DNA of 64,000 nucleotides from Thermomicrobiales bacterium (GTDB lineage Bacteria; Chloroflexota; Chloroflexia; Thermomicrobiales; UBA6265): NCBI GenBank assembly GCA_030447415.1, contig JAUJOZ010000013.1, positions 17,025 through 81,024 of the forward strand. Direction: 5' to 3'. Numbering within the stretch: position 1 is the first letter of the stretch; each line of letters opens with the position of its first letter. Under the pieces are notes generated by a model. It was not told where the DNA came from, did no database searches, and was given only the letters and a program-made list of their open reading frames with translations. A program made the position numbers and the translations under genes. Of this stretch, positions 8,604-17,024 are shown piece by piece.

Positions 8604-10126
8604 TCACGACGCGGCCAGCGTGGCGTCGATCTCCTCGGCGGTCAGCTCGGCGGCCTCGAACCAGTGGCGCCAGAGCTCGTCCAGGTCCCGGCCGGCGGCG
8701 GTCTTGAAGGCGGCGCGGAGGTCGGCAACGCGTCGTCGCTCAGCTCGTGCCGTATCGCCAGGCTGCGGAGCGCCGCCTTGCGGTTGAGCGCCGCCGCGCG
8801 CTGCGTCGGGTTCTGACCCGCCTCGGTCGGGACGTCGGCGACGGTGTCGCCATACTCGGCCAGCAAGCGATGCGACACCCGCGCGACCTGGCCCTCGAGT
8901 TGACGCGCGGCGGCCTCCTCACCCGCCGTCCACTCCAGGTAGGTGATAGCGAGGTAGTTGGTCAGCCCCTCGACCATGAAGGCGTGGTCGTTGGTGTTGG
9001 TGCCGACCGTGCCGCCCCACCATTGGTGCCCCACCTCGTGGGCGACGACGCTCTCGAACAGCTCCGGCCGCTCGGCGGCGACGATCCCGTAGAGCTCCGG
9101 GCCGTCGAGGAACAGGAGACCGGCCCAGGCAACGCCGAGCGCCCCGTCGAGCCGCGTCTGGACGAGGTCCAACTCCGCGAACGGGTAGGCGCCGAAGCGG
9201 TCCCCGTAGACCTCGAGCGCCCGCACGGCGACGTCGAGCGCCCGCTGCCCCGCCGCGGCCGCCTCCGGCTCGGCGTAGGAGGTCACCGTCGTGCCGTCCG
9301 CCTCGGCGCTGACCGCGACGTAGTCGTCGTCGGCGACCAGCGTGAAGTCGCGCGCCGGCCCGGCGACATAGCGACGGCGCACGGCCCCATGCTCGGCCGG
9401 CGCCTCCTCCACTTGGCTCCCAGAGGTCACGACCCGGAGCTCCGACGGGGCGATGAGGATAACCTCGTAAAGGGCACTTTCGGCAAAGGTGGGGTCGCCG
9501 AACTCGGTCGGGGGATCGAGATCCCAGCCCGTCCCCTCCTCGTAGCCGGCGACGATCGGATACCAGTCGGCGAGGATCCAGGTGCCGTCGACGGAGTCCC
9601 GATTCAAGATCCCGAAGCTGCCGATGGAATCGGCCGGGACGGTGGTGGTGAAGGCGAGGGCGATCTCGACCGTGGCGCCGGGTACCACCGGCTCGGGCAG
9701 CGCCACGCGTAGCGCCGTCTCCGCGACCGCCAGCTCCGCCGCGATCTCGGTGCTTCCCACCCGCAGGGCGTCGACCGCCAGTCCACCATCGCCGTAGTAG
9801 TCGGCATTCGGGAAGAGTCGGAACCAGACCTCCTCCAGCGCCGCCGCGGTTCGATTGACGAACGCGACGCGCTCCTCGCCGGCGATGGTGCCGGTCGCGG
9901 AGTCGAGCGTCGCCGTGATCTCGTAGGCGTCGATGTCGTCCGCGGTTGCGGCGGTCACCTCGGCCCGCAGATCGGGGAGCACGTCCGCGTAGAGCTCAGC
10001 CTCGACCGCCGACGCGGCGGCCCGGACGGCTGGAGTGGTTGTCGCGCCCGCGGCCACGAGCGGGGCGACGAGCATCGCGAGGACGGCGACGACGAGCAAC
10101 ACGGCGCGCGGGAACCGGCGGGGCAT
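8604..10126 (-). CDS. Secreted M1-like (gluzincin) zinc metallopeptidase, frameshifted near its C-terminus
   Basis: The start at 10126 opens a signal peptide (MPRRFPRAVLLVVAVLAMLV, ending near GAT). An aminopeptidase-N-like beta domain follows, then the zinc site HEVGHQWWGG with the third ligand Glu in MVEGLTNY 18 residues on, the HExxH-x18-E signature of family M1. It should be an exported metallopeptidase. After HELSDDA (about 8735) the frame goes wrong. Another frame gives the proper end (DLRAAFKTAAGRDLDELW, RHWFEAAEL) to a stop at 8604-8606, with perhaps 20-30 residues missing between. So there is a deletion plus frameshift, either real or an assembly fault. Confidence 0.75.
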
Positions 10127-10533
10127 GGGCGGCTTCCTGGTTCTAGAAGCTGGTAAGCCGATGTCGGTCACGATCCGGCTCGTGACCACAGGATGGCATT
10201 GTGCCACTCGACGGCCGGTCGCCGCGATAGCGGAGCAGCAGCCGGCGCTCGGGATGACGCCGGTCCCGCGGCACCGCCGACGGTCACCTGGAGGCCAGCG
10301 GCGCTCCCCTCTCCCGCGAACGGGAGAGGGGCTCGGGGCGCGGGCGCCGGAGCGGACGTGCGCGCCGCCCTGCCGGTCTTGACGATCGGCGGTCGGAGTG
10401 GTCATGTTCCGGATATCCGACCACGCCGAATCGCGGCCGGCAGAACGGCCGGTCGGCGGCCATGTCGGGGCCTTGCCGACCGAGATCAAGGATCGAGGAC
10501 GACGATGACGGCTCGGGAGGGAGGAGCGAGGCG
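10127..10533. other. Gene-free divergent intergenic region
   Basis: About 400 bases between the divergent peptidase and acetyltransferase genes. Nothing coding is seen. It contains the perfect hairpin described separately. Confidence 0.5.
10306..10331. repeat. Perfect 11-bp-stem palindrome (CCCCTCTCCCG, loop CGAA)
   Basis: The arms CCCCTCTCCCG (10306-10316) and CGGGAGAGGGG (10321-10331) are perfectly complementary around a four-base loop. Palindromes of this CCCTCTCCC...GGGAGAGGG type are dispersed intergenic repeats in many GC-rich bacteria. There is no T-run, so a classical terminator is unlikely. Confidence 0.6.
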
Positions 10534-11040
10534 ATGACGGGTGAGGGGACCGGGAGCAGGCTATCGGAAGGGGTGAGTCCGGCGCTCCGGGTGAGGCCGT
10601 TCACCGAGGAGGATCGGCCGTTCTTCCGGGGGATCGTCGACCGGTTGGTGCCGCAGGCGGCAGCAGCGCCGCGCGACCCGGCCGCCTTCGCCGATTGGTT
10701 CCGACGGCTCGGTGCCGGGGAGTTGGAGCAGCCGCCGGGGGCCGAGGCGTTCGTCGCGGTCGGGCCAACTGACGAGCCGCTCGGCGTCCTGATGATTCAC
10801 CCCGACCGCGATCACTTCACCGGCCATGGTCGTGCCTACGTCGAGGTCCTCGTCGTCGCCGCCGAGGCGGAGGGTCGTGGCGCCGGCCAAGCCCTGATGC
10901 GCCACGCCGAGGCCTGGGCCCGGGCCCGCGGCTTTCGGGAGGTCGACCTCGACGTCTTCGCCGGTAACGACCGCGCCCGCGCCTTCTACGAGCGCCTCGG
11001 CTACCGCCCCGACCACTGCCGCATGGTCAAGCCGTTGTAG
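10534..11040 (+). CDS. GNAT-family N-acetyltransferase
   Basis: A 168-aa protein with the GNAT fold: an N-terminal strand (LRVRPFTEEDRPFF), a beta4 strand (YVEVLVVAAEAEGRGAGQALM) with the acetyl-CoA pyrophosphate loop motif EGRGAGQAL, and a C-terminal DLDVFAGNDRARAFYERLGY. The ATG at 10534 is chosen because AGGAG lies just upstream; an earlier in-frame ATG at 10462 has no ribosome site. The substrate cannot be read from sequence. It is transcribed away from the peptidase gene. Confidence 0.82.
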   Translation: MTGEGTGSRLSEGVSPALRVRPFTEEDRPFFRGIVDRLVPQAAAAPRDPAAFADWFRRLGAGELEQPPGAEAFVAVGPTDEPLGVLMIHPDRDHFTGHGRAYVEVLVVAAEAEGRGAGQALMRHAEAWARARGFREVDLDVFAGNDRARAFYERLGYRPDHCRMVKPL

Positions 11041-11184
11041 CCCCCGGCGACCAGCTGTCAGCGATCAGCGTTGCGGCGGTCAGCGTTGGCCTGGGGCGGC
11101 CGGCGCCGGCCGCCCCAGGCCGTTGTCTGTCGCGCCAAGACTTGATGGCTCAGGCCCGAGCCGGCAGTCCCTTCACCGACGCGG

Positions 11185-13143
11185 TCAGAAGCTGCTCGGG
11201 TCGTTCGGGTCCGTGCCGTTGGTAACCTCGTCACCGTCCAGGACGCCGTCGCCGTCGGTGTCCGGGAAGAGGGGGCCGGTGCCGAACTCGGCCTCGCCGG
11301 CGTCGCCGAGGCCATCGCCGTCGGTGTCGGCAATGAGCGCGTTGGAATAGTCGATCTCCTCCAGGTCGGTCAGGCCGTCGCCGTCGGTGTCGACGCTGTT
11401 GGGGTCGGTGCCGATCCCCGCCTCCTGGTCGTCGGTCAGCCCGTCGCCGTCGGCGTCAGCCGTAGTGTCCGGAGCCGGGGTGGGCGCCGGGGACGCGGCG
11501 GCGTCTCCCTGGAGGTTGTAGACGTCCAGGACGATGTCCGGGGCGCTGTCGTCGATCGCCACCGCGTAGGCCCCATCGTCCAGGCCGGCGACGGCGGCCG
11601 AGCCGGGGACGAAGTAGCTGGTATACCCGTCGGGCAGCGTCGTTTCCGCGAAGACGTACTCGCCGAAGGGAAGGTCCGCGAAAACCTGCAACGGCGGATC
11701 GCCGTCGCCCGCCTCGGCGTCGGCGAGGGTCAGTGGGGCCGTCAACGCACCGCCGGAGAGGGCGACGTCGTAGCCGTCGGCGATGGGGGTGCAGGCCGCC
11801 GGGTCGAGGGTTTCGATCGTCACGCCGGCCGGGCAGGCATAGACCCGGAAGCCGATCGAGCCGGCTCCCGCCTCACGGAAGACGTAGACGTCCAACTCGA
11901 GGTCCGGCTCGTCCTCGTCCAGCGTCACCTCGTACCCGTCGTCGCCCAGCTCGACTTGGTCGGATTCGGCGACGAAGAAGGCGGCGTAGCCCTGCGCAAA
12001 CTCCTCCCGCGCCAGCGTGTAGGTGTCGAACGGCAGCTCCGACCAAGTGAAGCGCTCGTCCTCCTCCTCCGCGTCGTCGAAGGTAAGCGGCTCGTCCAGC
12101 TCGTCCCCGTCAAGCGACAGTTCGATCACGTCATCGGCGGGCTCGCAGGGGTTCTCAGCGGCGTCGAGGTCGAGCGTCTCGGCGGTGAGACCCTCCGGGC
12201 AGGCATAGGTCGCAACCGTGATCGAGCCGGTTTCCTCGGCCTCCGGGGTCGCCGGTGCGGGGGCGGCTGGCTCGACCTCGGCGCCGATCATGGCGGCGAC
12301 GAAGGTGCCGCCGGCGCGACCGGTCGCGGTGATGGTCAGGTCCCCCTCGAAGGCGCCCGCCTCGCCGACCCGCAGCGAGAGGGGCACGCCGTCGCCGGTT
12401 TCGACCTGGATGTTCCCAACGGTTGCCAGCACCAGCGTCGGGGCGCCGTCTTCGGCCGCCGGCAGATTCGTCTCCTCGCCGTCGGTCAGGACATCGCGGA
12501 CCAGGTTGAGGTCACGATGTCCGTCGGGGGTCGGGAAGGGGTCGCTGGCGTAGACGGCCGTTCCCTCGCCGACATCGTTCGCTTCGTCCTCCAGCACCAA
12601 CTCGACGGCGTAGTAGGCGAGGGGGTTCTCGCCGGTGCCGGCGTATCGCTGGCGCGTCCCGGCCGCCACGAGCACCGCTTCGCCGGGCGCCAGGAGCGCC
12701 TGGGCGCCAGACGCCGCGTCGGTCACCAACATCGTCCCCTGGTCGGCGACGACGAAGCCGACGCCGCGCTGCTCGGTGGCCTCCTGGGCGCCGAGGGCGA
12801 CTGAGGCCGGGTGGGCCAAGGCGGCCGAGGCGACGATCGCGCCGCTGGAGCCAAGGTCGCTCCGGCGAGCGGCCGCGTTAGCCGCCGGCTGGGCCGTGCG
12901 ACCGGTGACCCGCCAGACGACGCTCTCCGCTTCCGGCATGGCCGCCACCCCCTGGGCGACGACCGCGGCGTGTCCCTGGGCGGGGGAGTCCTGGCGGGTG
13001 AGGAGGCGGCCGGCAAGGACGCCTGCCAACGGGCCAAGGGCGAGGGCAACGGCGGCGGCGAGGACCAGGATCGGAACGACCCGGACCGCCGCCAACCGCG
13101 ATCGGCTGGGGGCCGTGGCCCAAGGATGCAGACGCCGGCGCAT
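11185..13143 (-). CDS. Large exported protein: membrane anchor, cupin-like domain, two SpaA-like folds, TSP3 calcium repeats
   Basis: This 652-aa protein starts at an ATG preceded by GAGGAGG. Residues ~20-50 are an Arg-flanked membrane segment. Residues ~110-180 look like a cupin barrel ([32 protein letters not shown]). Two related modules (about 305-420 and 420-535) each start with YACPEG/YACPAG and contain [18 protein letters not shown], like prealbumin-type SpaA/collagen-adhesin folds. The C-terminal 95 residues are at least five DxDGDGLTD thrombospondin type 3 calcium repeats. It is probably on the outer surface and calcium-stabilised. The gene stands alone; function is unknown. Confidence 0.72.
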   Translation of the reverse strand: MRRRLHPWATAPSRSRLAAVRVVPILVLAAAVALALGPLAGVLAGRLLTRQDSPAQGHAAVVAQGVAAMPEAESVVWRVTGRTAQPAANAAARRSDLGSSGAIVASAALAHPASVALGAQEATEQRGVGFVVADQGTMLVTDAASGAQALLAPGEAVLVAAGTRQRYAGTGENPLAYYAVELVLEDEANDVGEGTAVYASDPFPTPDGHRDLNLVRDVLTDGEETNLPAAEDGAPTLVLATVGNIQVETGDGVPLSLRVGEAGAFEGDLTITATGRAGGTFVAAMIGAEVEPAAPAPATPEAEETGSITVATYACPEGLTAETLDLDAAENPCEPADDVIELSLDGDELDEPLTFDDAEEEDERFTWSELPFDTYTLAREEFAQGYAAFFVAESDQVELGDDGYEVTLDEDEPDLELDVYVFREAGAGSIGFRVYACPAGVTIETLDPAACTPIADGYDVALSGGALTAPLTLADAEAGDGDPPLQVFADLPFGEYVFAETTLPDGYTSYFVPGSAAVAGLDDGAYAVAIDDSAPDIVLDVYNLQGDAAASPAPTPAPDTTADADGDGLTDDQEAGIGTDPNSVDTDGDGLTDLEEIDYSNALIADTDGDGLGDAGEAEFGTGPLFPDTDGDGVLDGDEVTNGTDPNDPSSF

Positions 13144-13540
13144 GCGTTCCTCCTCTTGCTCCGCTGACTAGGGGGCGTCGGGTCATGGGCTCCCGGGGCG
13201 GCGCCCGGCGCCGCTCGGGAACGAGCGTGCCACCTCTGGGTGGTGCCGACCGTAGCGCCCATCGTGCCAGAGTACGTACACCCTAAGGATAGCCGATGGC
13301 TGAAGTGGGTGGAACCCCCGACACGCCACGCGGCAGGCGGCACGGGCGATGGTAGGGGGGATTAGGAGGAGCGTTCACGTCGCGAAACGCCAGGTCGACG
13401 GGAAGCGAGGCCTGTCCGCGCGCTTTTCGAGCCCCCGGCACCGCCGTCACGCTGCCCACTGCGCCTATGGCCGCGACCACGGTGTCGCCCGCTAGACCGA
13501 TTCCGTTTGCTCGGTCGAGGCCGAGCAGGAGTCACCGGAT
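13144..13540. other. Gene-free spacer
   Basis: About 400 bases without a supported gene, between the end of the DUF2269-like gene and the start of the surface-protein gene. The promoter of the latter is expected near 13200-13300 on the minus strand, but no clear -35/-10 pair was found. Confidence 0.4.
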
Positions 13541-14062
13541 CTACGGCTGCAATACCTTAGGCCGTCCGTCCCGCTTTCGCCGCCCGTACCGGGTCATGCC
13601 CCGTGGCTTGTACACCGCCAGCACCGTAGCCACGACCAACCCCAGCAGGGCAAGCGCGGCATGGAGCATGGGGGATACATTCCGCACGACGCCCAGCTCG
13701 GCGCTTGGATCGGCCGCCACGCCGGCCATGACGCGAAAGGTCTCCATGTACATCAGCAAGACGATGGTGGCAACGACGGTGATCAGGAGTTTGAACAGGA
13801 CCCAATAGTGCCGGACCAAGCCCCACGGGGTGCCGAGCGACTGGACAAGCCCGGTGAGCAGCGAAGCGAAGGCCAGCGGGACGAGGACGAGCCGGGCGGT
13901 CGGCTCCATCACGAGATAGGCGCCACGCACGGTCTGCGCATCCTGGCTGGTCAAGCCCACGACGGCGAGCGCGAGGAAGACAACGACCGCGCCGAGCCAG
14001 CCGACCGAGGATGTGACGTGCGCGGTGAGCGCGAACTTGCGGAGGCGGGGTGTCAGAATCAT
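13541..14062 (-). CDS. DUF2269-like four-helix integral membrane protein
   Basis: About 173 aa from the ATG at 14062 (MILTPRLRKFALTAH), which fits the usual start of this family better than the upstream ATG at 14110. There are four hydrophobic helices: VGWLGAVVVFLALAVVGLT, LVLVPLAFASLLTGLVQSL, FKLLITVVATIVLLMY and MLHAALALLGLVVATVLAVY. A His-rich start of helix 1 and a conserved GTPWGLVRHYWVLFK loop are seen. The C-terminus is basic and cytosolic. It sits directly behind a small membrane protein gene; the pair is driven by the promoter at 14320-14349 and faces a TetR gene, so TetR control is likely. Confidence 0.7.
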   Translation of the reverse strand: MILTPRLRKFALTAHVTSSVGWLGAVVVFLALAVVGLTSQDAQTVRGAYLVMEPTARLVLVPLAFASLLTGLVQSLGTPWGLVRHYWVLFKLLITVVATIVLLMYMETFRVMAGVAADPSAELGVVRNVSPMLHAALALLGLVVATVLAVYKPRGMTRYGRRKRDGRPKVLQP

Positions 14063-14113
14063 GCCTGTTGAACGCGGTGTTCTGCGACGCTGGTGGGGGG
14101 GCGTGGTCACAGA

Positions 14114-14296
14114 TTAGTGGCGACCAGGGCCATGGCTCCCACCGCCGGCCAGCATCAGCATGACAAACAGCAGAATCACGACGATCGCGATGATCCCAAA
14201 CACCTTCACCCAGCGTGGTGTGCTGGGGGTCATTCCGCGGTCGGAACCCAGGCTGCTGTCGTCGGGGGTATCGGGGTCGGCGGGCAGGTCGGCCAT
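14114..14296 (-). CDS. Small single-pass membrane protein
   Basis: 60 aa with an acidic N-terminal tail, one transmembrane helix (VFGIIAIVVILLFVMLMLAG) and a short Gly/His-rich tail. It has a strong AAGGAGGAG ribosome site and a near-consensus sigma-70 promoter, so it is a real gene despite its size. It is the first gene of a two-gene unit with the DUF2269-like gene. Confidence 0.7.
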   Translation of the reverse strand: MADLPADPDTPDDSSLGSDRGMTPSTPRWVKVFGIIAIVVILLFVMLMLAGGGSHGPGRH

Positions 14297-14319
14297 TGGC
14301 GTCTCCTCCTTACGGTTTC

Positions 14320-14349
14320 AGTTTATCGAGACATCTTGTCATTGTCAAT
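14320..14349 (-). promoter_or_regulatory. Sigma-70-type promoter for the small membrane protein unit
   Basis: On the minus strand, TTGACA (14349-14344), a 17-bp spacer and TAAACT (14325-14320) form a near-consensus promoter in an AT-rich island. A start of transcription near 14313 would leave a short leader with the AAGGAGGAG site before the ATG at 14296. Confidence 0.75.
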
Positions 14350-14359
14350 TCATGATGTC
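14330..14359. promoter_or_regulatory. Probable TetR operator (GACATC...GATGTC dyad)
   Basis: The arms GACATC (14330-14335) and GATGTC (14354-14359) form an inverted repeat. It covers the spacer and -35 of the minus-strand promoter and lies just upstream of the tetR -10. The position suits autoregulation and control of the divergent membrane genes. Confidence 0.45.
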
Positions 14360-14376
14360 GAACTACGGCCGGCGCG

Positions 14377-14382
14377 TATACT
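14377..14382 (+). promoter_or_regulatory. -10 element TATACT of the tetR gene, giving a leaderless transcript
   Basis: TATACT ends six bases before the ATG at 14389, the spacing at which transcription would start on the start codon itself. No Shine-Dalgarno site is present. No good -35 is seen at the usual distance. Confidence 0.5.
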
Positions 14383-14388
14383 AGCACC

Positions 14389-14964
14389 ATGCCGAAGCTG
14401 TGGCACGAGACCATCGCGGCGCACCGCCGCGAAGTGCGCGACGCGATCCTGGACACCACGTGGGCGCTGGTGGCCGAGCACGGGCTGGCCGCGGTAACGA
14501 TGTCGCAGATCGCCGAGGAGACCGGTATCGGACGCGCCACGCTGTACAAGTACTTCCGAGGCGTCGAAGCGATTCTGGTCGCCTGGCACGAACGTCACGT
14601 CACCGGCCACCTCGCACATCTTGCCGAACTTCGCGACCGGGCGGGCGACGCTGGCGAGCGGCTCGACGCGGTGCTGGAGGCCTACGCGCTCATCGCCTAC
14701 CACCGCGGACACCACGGCGCCGAACTCGGGACACTCCTGCATCAAGGCGAGCACGTGGTCCGGGCGCAGCAGCAGCTCATCGACTTGATCCGAGACCTGC
14801 TGACCGAGGCCGCGGAGACCGGCGACCTCCGGGACGATGTCCCGCCTGAGGAGCTTGCCAGCTACTGCCTCCACGCCCTCACTGCAGCCGGCAGCCTGCC
14901 GTCCACGGATGCCGTCCGCCGGCTTGTCACGGTCACGCTGGCCGGGTTGCGCCCCCCGCGCTGA
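14389..14964 (+). CDS. TetR/AcrR-family transcriptional regulator
   Basis: 191 aa. The N-terminal helix-turn-helix is typical (ILDTTWALVAEHGLAAVTMSQIAEE, TGIGRATLYKYF, residues ~20-60). The remaining ~130 residues form the ligand-binding helical domain. It is divergent from the small membrane protein and DUF2269-like genes, with a dyad operator between them, so it most likely represses that unit and itself. The ligand is unknown. Confidence 0.88.
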   Translation: MPKLWHETIAAHRREVRDAILDTTWALVAEHGLAAVTMSQIAEETGIGRATLYKYFRGVEAILVAWHERHVTGHLAHLAELRDRAGDAGERLDAVLEAYALIAYHRGHHGAELGTLLHQGEHVVRAQQQLIDLIRDLLTEAAETGDLRDDVPPEELASYCLHALTAAGSLPSTDAVRRLVTVTLAGLRPPR

Positions 14965-14973
14965 CGAGTTCTG

Positions 14974-15093
14974 ATGCCGCCCAACCTCGAGACGCTGAGC
15001 TCCGAGCAGAAGCGGCTCGCCCTGCAGGCCGTGAACGCGCGGGCACGGGTCGAGGCAACCGTCCACGACCCGCGCTACGCGATCACGCTCTAG
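14974..15093 (+). CDS. Possible 39-aa protein or gene remnant
   Basis: An ATG ten bases after the tetR stop opens 39 codons (MPPNLETLSSEQKRLALQAV...) ending in TAG. The composition is protein-like, but there is no ribosome site and I recognise no family. It may be a remnant of a longer gene. Confidence 0.25.
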   Translation: MPPNLETLSSEQKRLALQAVNARARVEATVHDPRYAITL

Positions 15094-15122
15094 CTTGACG
15101 GCCCTGTCCCGGGCGGCCTCGG

Positions 15123-15374
15123 TTAGTGATCCTCGCTCGGGAGGCGGTGCCGACCACGGCGAGGCGCATGTTGGTGCGAATATCCGTCGTGGTTGTGCCA
15201 GACGGGGCGGACGTCGCGTGGGTCGGCCTTGAAAAGGAGGCGCGGCATCGTGTAGACGCGCTGGCCCGGGCCGTCGCAGACCGGGCACGGCACCGAGTCG
15301 GCCACCTCGGTCATCGCCCGCTCGCGCTCGTAGCGGGCCCCGCAGGCCGGGCACGCGAAGTCGTAGGTGGGCAC
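15123..15374 (-). CDS. FmdB-family zinc-ribbon protein
   Basis: 83 aa starting at GTG with GGAGGG upstream. The N-terminus MPTYDFACPACGARYERE and a second VPCPVCDGPGQRVYTMP give the CxxC...CxxC zinc ribbon of the FmdB family. The C-terminal His/Arg-rich tail is variable in the family. FmdB was named as a regulator of formamidase genes, but the general role is not established. It is separated from the upstream minus-strand gene by a hairpin. Confidence 0.82.
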   Translation of the reverse strand: MPTYDFACPACGARYERERAMTEVADSVPCPVCDGPGQRVYTMPRLLFKADPRDVRPVWHNHDGYSHQHAPRRGRHRLPSEDH

Positions 15375-15442
15375 GGTCCCTCCAGGGAGATGGGAGACGG
15401 GAGACAGGAGACGAGCGATCGATCATACAGGCGGTTATCCCA

Positions 15443-15463
15443 CCCTCGCCAGATTGGCGAGGG
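15443..15463 (-). terminator. Hairpin between the baeRF-like and fmdB genes
   Basis: CCCTCGCCA (15443-15451) and TGGCGAGGG (15455-15463) make a perfect 9-bp stem with a three-base loop, 3' of the baeRF-like gene. No T-run follows, so it is a possible weak terminator or transcript-end stabiliser. Confidence 0.4.
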
Positions 15464-15587
15464 CGGGACTGCCAATCAGACGGTGCGGTCGCCGCTACTG
15501 GTAGCGTGATCGCGCACGGCCGGGCCTTGTTACCTCAACCCGCGCCACCGACCGCTGGGTTTCGTCTCCCCTCTTACGTCTCCCGTC

Positions 15588-16886
15588 TTACGTTAGGTCC
15601 GCAGTCGGCTGACCGGCGTCCAGGGCGTAGCGTAGGACGGCGCCGACGCCGCCGAGCGCATCCAGCGCCAGCGCCGCCTCGGAGCGGGGCATGGCAGCAT
15701 CGGCGTCCGGGATCTCCGTCGTTTCCTCGGCGGTGACCGGGGCGGCCGTCTTGACGATCTCGATCTCGGCGTCGATCTGAATGGCGAGCCGGACCAACTC
15801 CTCCTCGAGCGCGATCGGCACGAGGTTCGCCGGGTCGCCGCCGGCCGGGTGCTCCGCCGGCGGCTCGCCGACGCCGTAGACCGGGAAGGTGAAGTCCGCC
15901 CAGCTGGGGCCGGCGAAGTCGTCGTTCATGACCAGGATCATCACCTGACCGGTCTGGAGGGCGGTCAGGGTGTCCTCCGGCCCGGCAACCCCTTGCCCGC
16001 CGGCGCCGACACCGTCCTTGACCGCCTGCACCGCGGCGGTTTCGCGCGCACGCTCCGCCTCCGCCACCAGCGGTAGCGTGGCGTCGACGATCTGCTGCTC
16101 GGTGGCGCGTACGTCGAACTCCATGCTGCCGACGATCCGGTCCAGCACCGTCTGGTGGAACGACCCCTTGAGCACCGGCGTAATCACCTCGTCGCCGAGG
16201 ATCACGAGCATCTCGATGCCAGCCTCGACCAGTTCCCGGTGCGTCTCCTCCGCAACCGTCCGGGCGAAGGCCTCGATCCGCTCGTCGGCGCGGTTCTCGT
16301 AGCGCCGCTGGGACCAGCCCCCCTGCGACTGTTTGCGCGGGAAGCCCGTCGCTTCGACGTCGACCCGCCGTTCGGGCGTCGCCTGCGTGATCAACGAGAG
16401 GGTCGCCTCACGTTGGTCAGCCAGCAGCACCGCGTAGGTCGCCGCGTCCTCCGCCACCCGAGCGAGAGTCGAGAGCGCCGGGGTCGGACCGGTCGTCATT
16501 CGGGTCGGGACGGGAAGGCCGAGTGGCAGCGCCTCGAAGATGCCGCTGGCGGAGCAGGCGACGATCACGATCCCCTGCGCTGGCGCGGGCACCTCCCCGT
16601 CGAGGTACGCCGTGATCCGCTGCAGGTCGGCGCTCAGGCTGTCGTGGGCCGGCGTATGCGGCTCGAAATCCGCCAGGAACTCGTCCTTGGTCTGGTCCAC
16701 GTAGAGCTTGCTCGCCCGCACGCCGGGCCGGAAGCCCTCCGGCTGCCAGTCCAGCGTCATCGTCAGGTATGGCGCCTCGACCGAGGGCGGCAGCGCCGCC
16801 AGCCGTCGCAACGTGCCGCGCAGGTCGAGGCTCAGGTCGGTTTCGTACGCCTCGGCTTGGATCTGCTTGACCGGGTCCGTGACCAC
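15588..16886 (-). CDS. Vms1/Ankzf1-like (baeRF-type eRF1-domain) protein
   Basis: 432 aa from a GTG at 16886 with AGGAG eight bases upstream. The key evidence is GGWSQRRYENR (about residue 210), close to the GGWSQxRxQR signature of VLRF1/baeRF domains, the bacterial and archaeal relatives of eRF1 to which the eukaryotic Vms1 tRNA-releasing factors belong. Downstream is IEMLVILGDEVITPVLKG and a long charged helix (TLPLVAEAERARETAAVQAV), as in that family. Possible roles are rescue of stalled ribosomes or nascent-chain release (family inference). The gene is alone on its transcript. Confidence 0.62.
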   Translation of the reverse strand: MVTDPVKQIQAEAYETDLSLDLRGTLRRLAALPPSVEAPYLTMTLDWQPEGFRPGVRASKLYVDQTKDEFLADFEPHTPAHDSLSADLQRITAYLDGEVPAPAQGIVIVACSASGIFEALPLGLPVPTRMTTGPTPALSTLARVAEDAATYAVLLADQREATLSLITQATPERRVDVEATGFPRKQSQGGWSQRRYENRADERIEAFARTVAEETHRELVEAGIEMLVILGDEVITPVLKGSFHQTVLDRIVGSMEFDVRATEQQIVDATLPLVAEAERARETAAVQAVKDGVGAGGQGVAGPEDTLTALQTGQVMILVMNDDFAGPSWADFTFPVYGVGEPPAEHPAGGDPANLVPIALEEELVRLAIQIDAEIEIVKTAAPVTAEETTEIPDADAAMPRSEAALALDALGGVGAVLRYALDAGQPTADLT

Positions 16887-17024
16887 TTCACACGCTCCTC
16901 GTCTTCGTCCGCTCAATCGCCGGGTGCCCGCGCGGCGAGGGCCGCCGGGACCATCGGGCCGGCATTCGGTCAAGAAGCGTGCCGCGACGATCGGCGAGTG
17001 GCCAGCCCACCTCGAGTCCCGATC

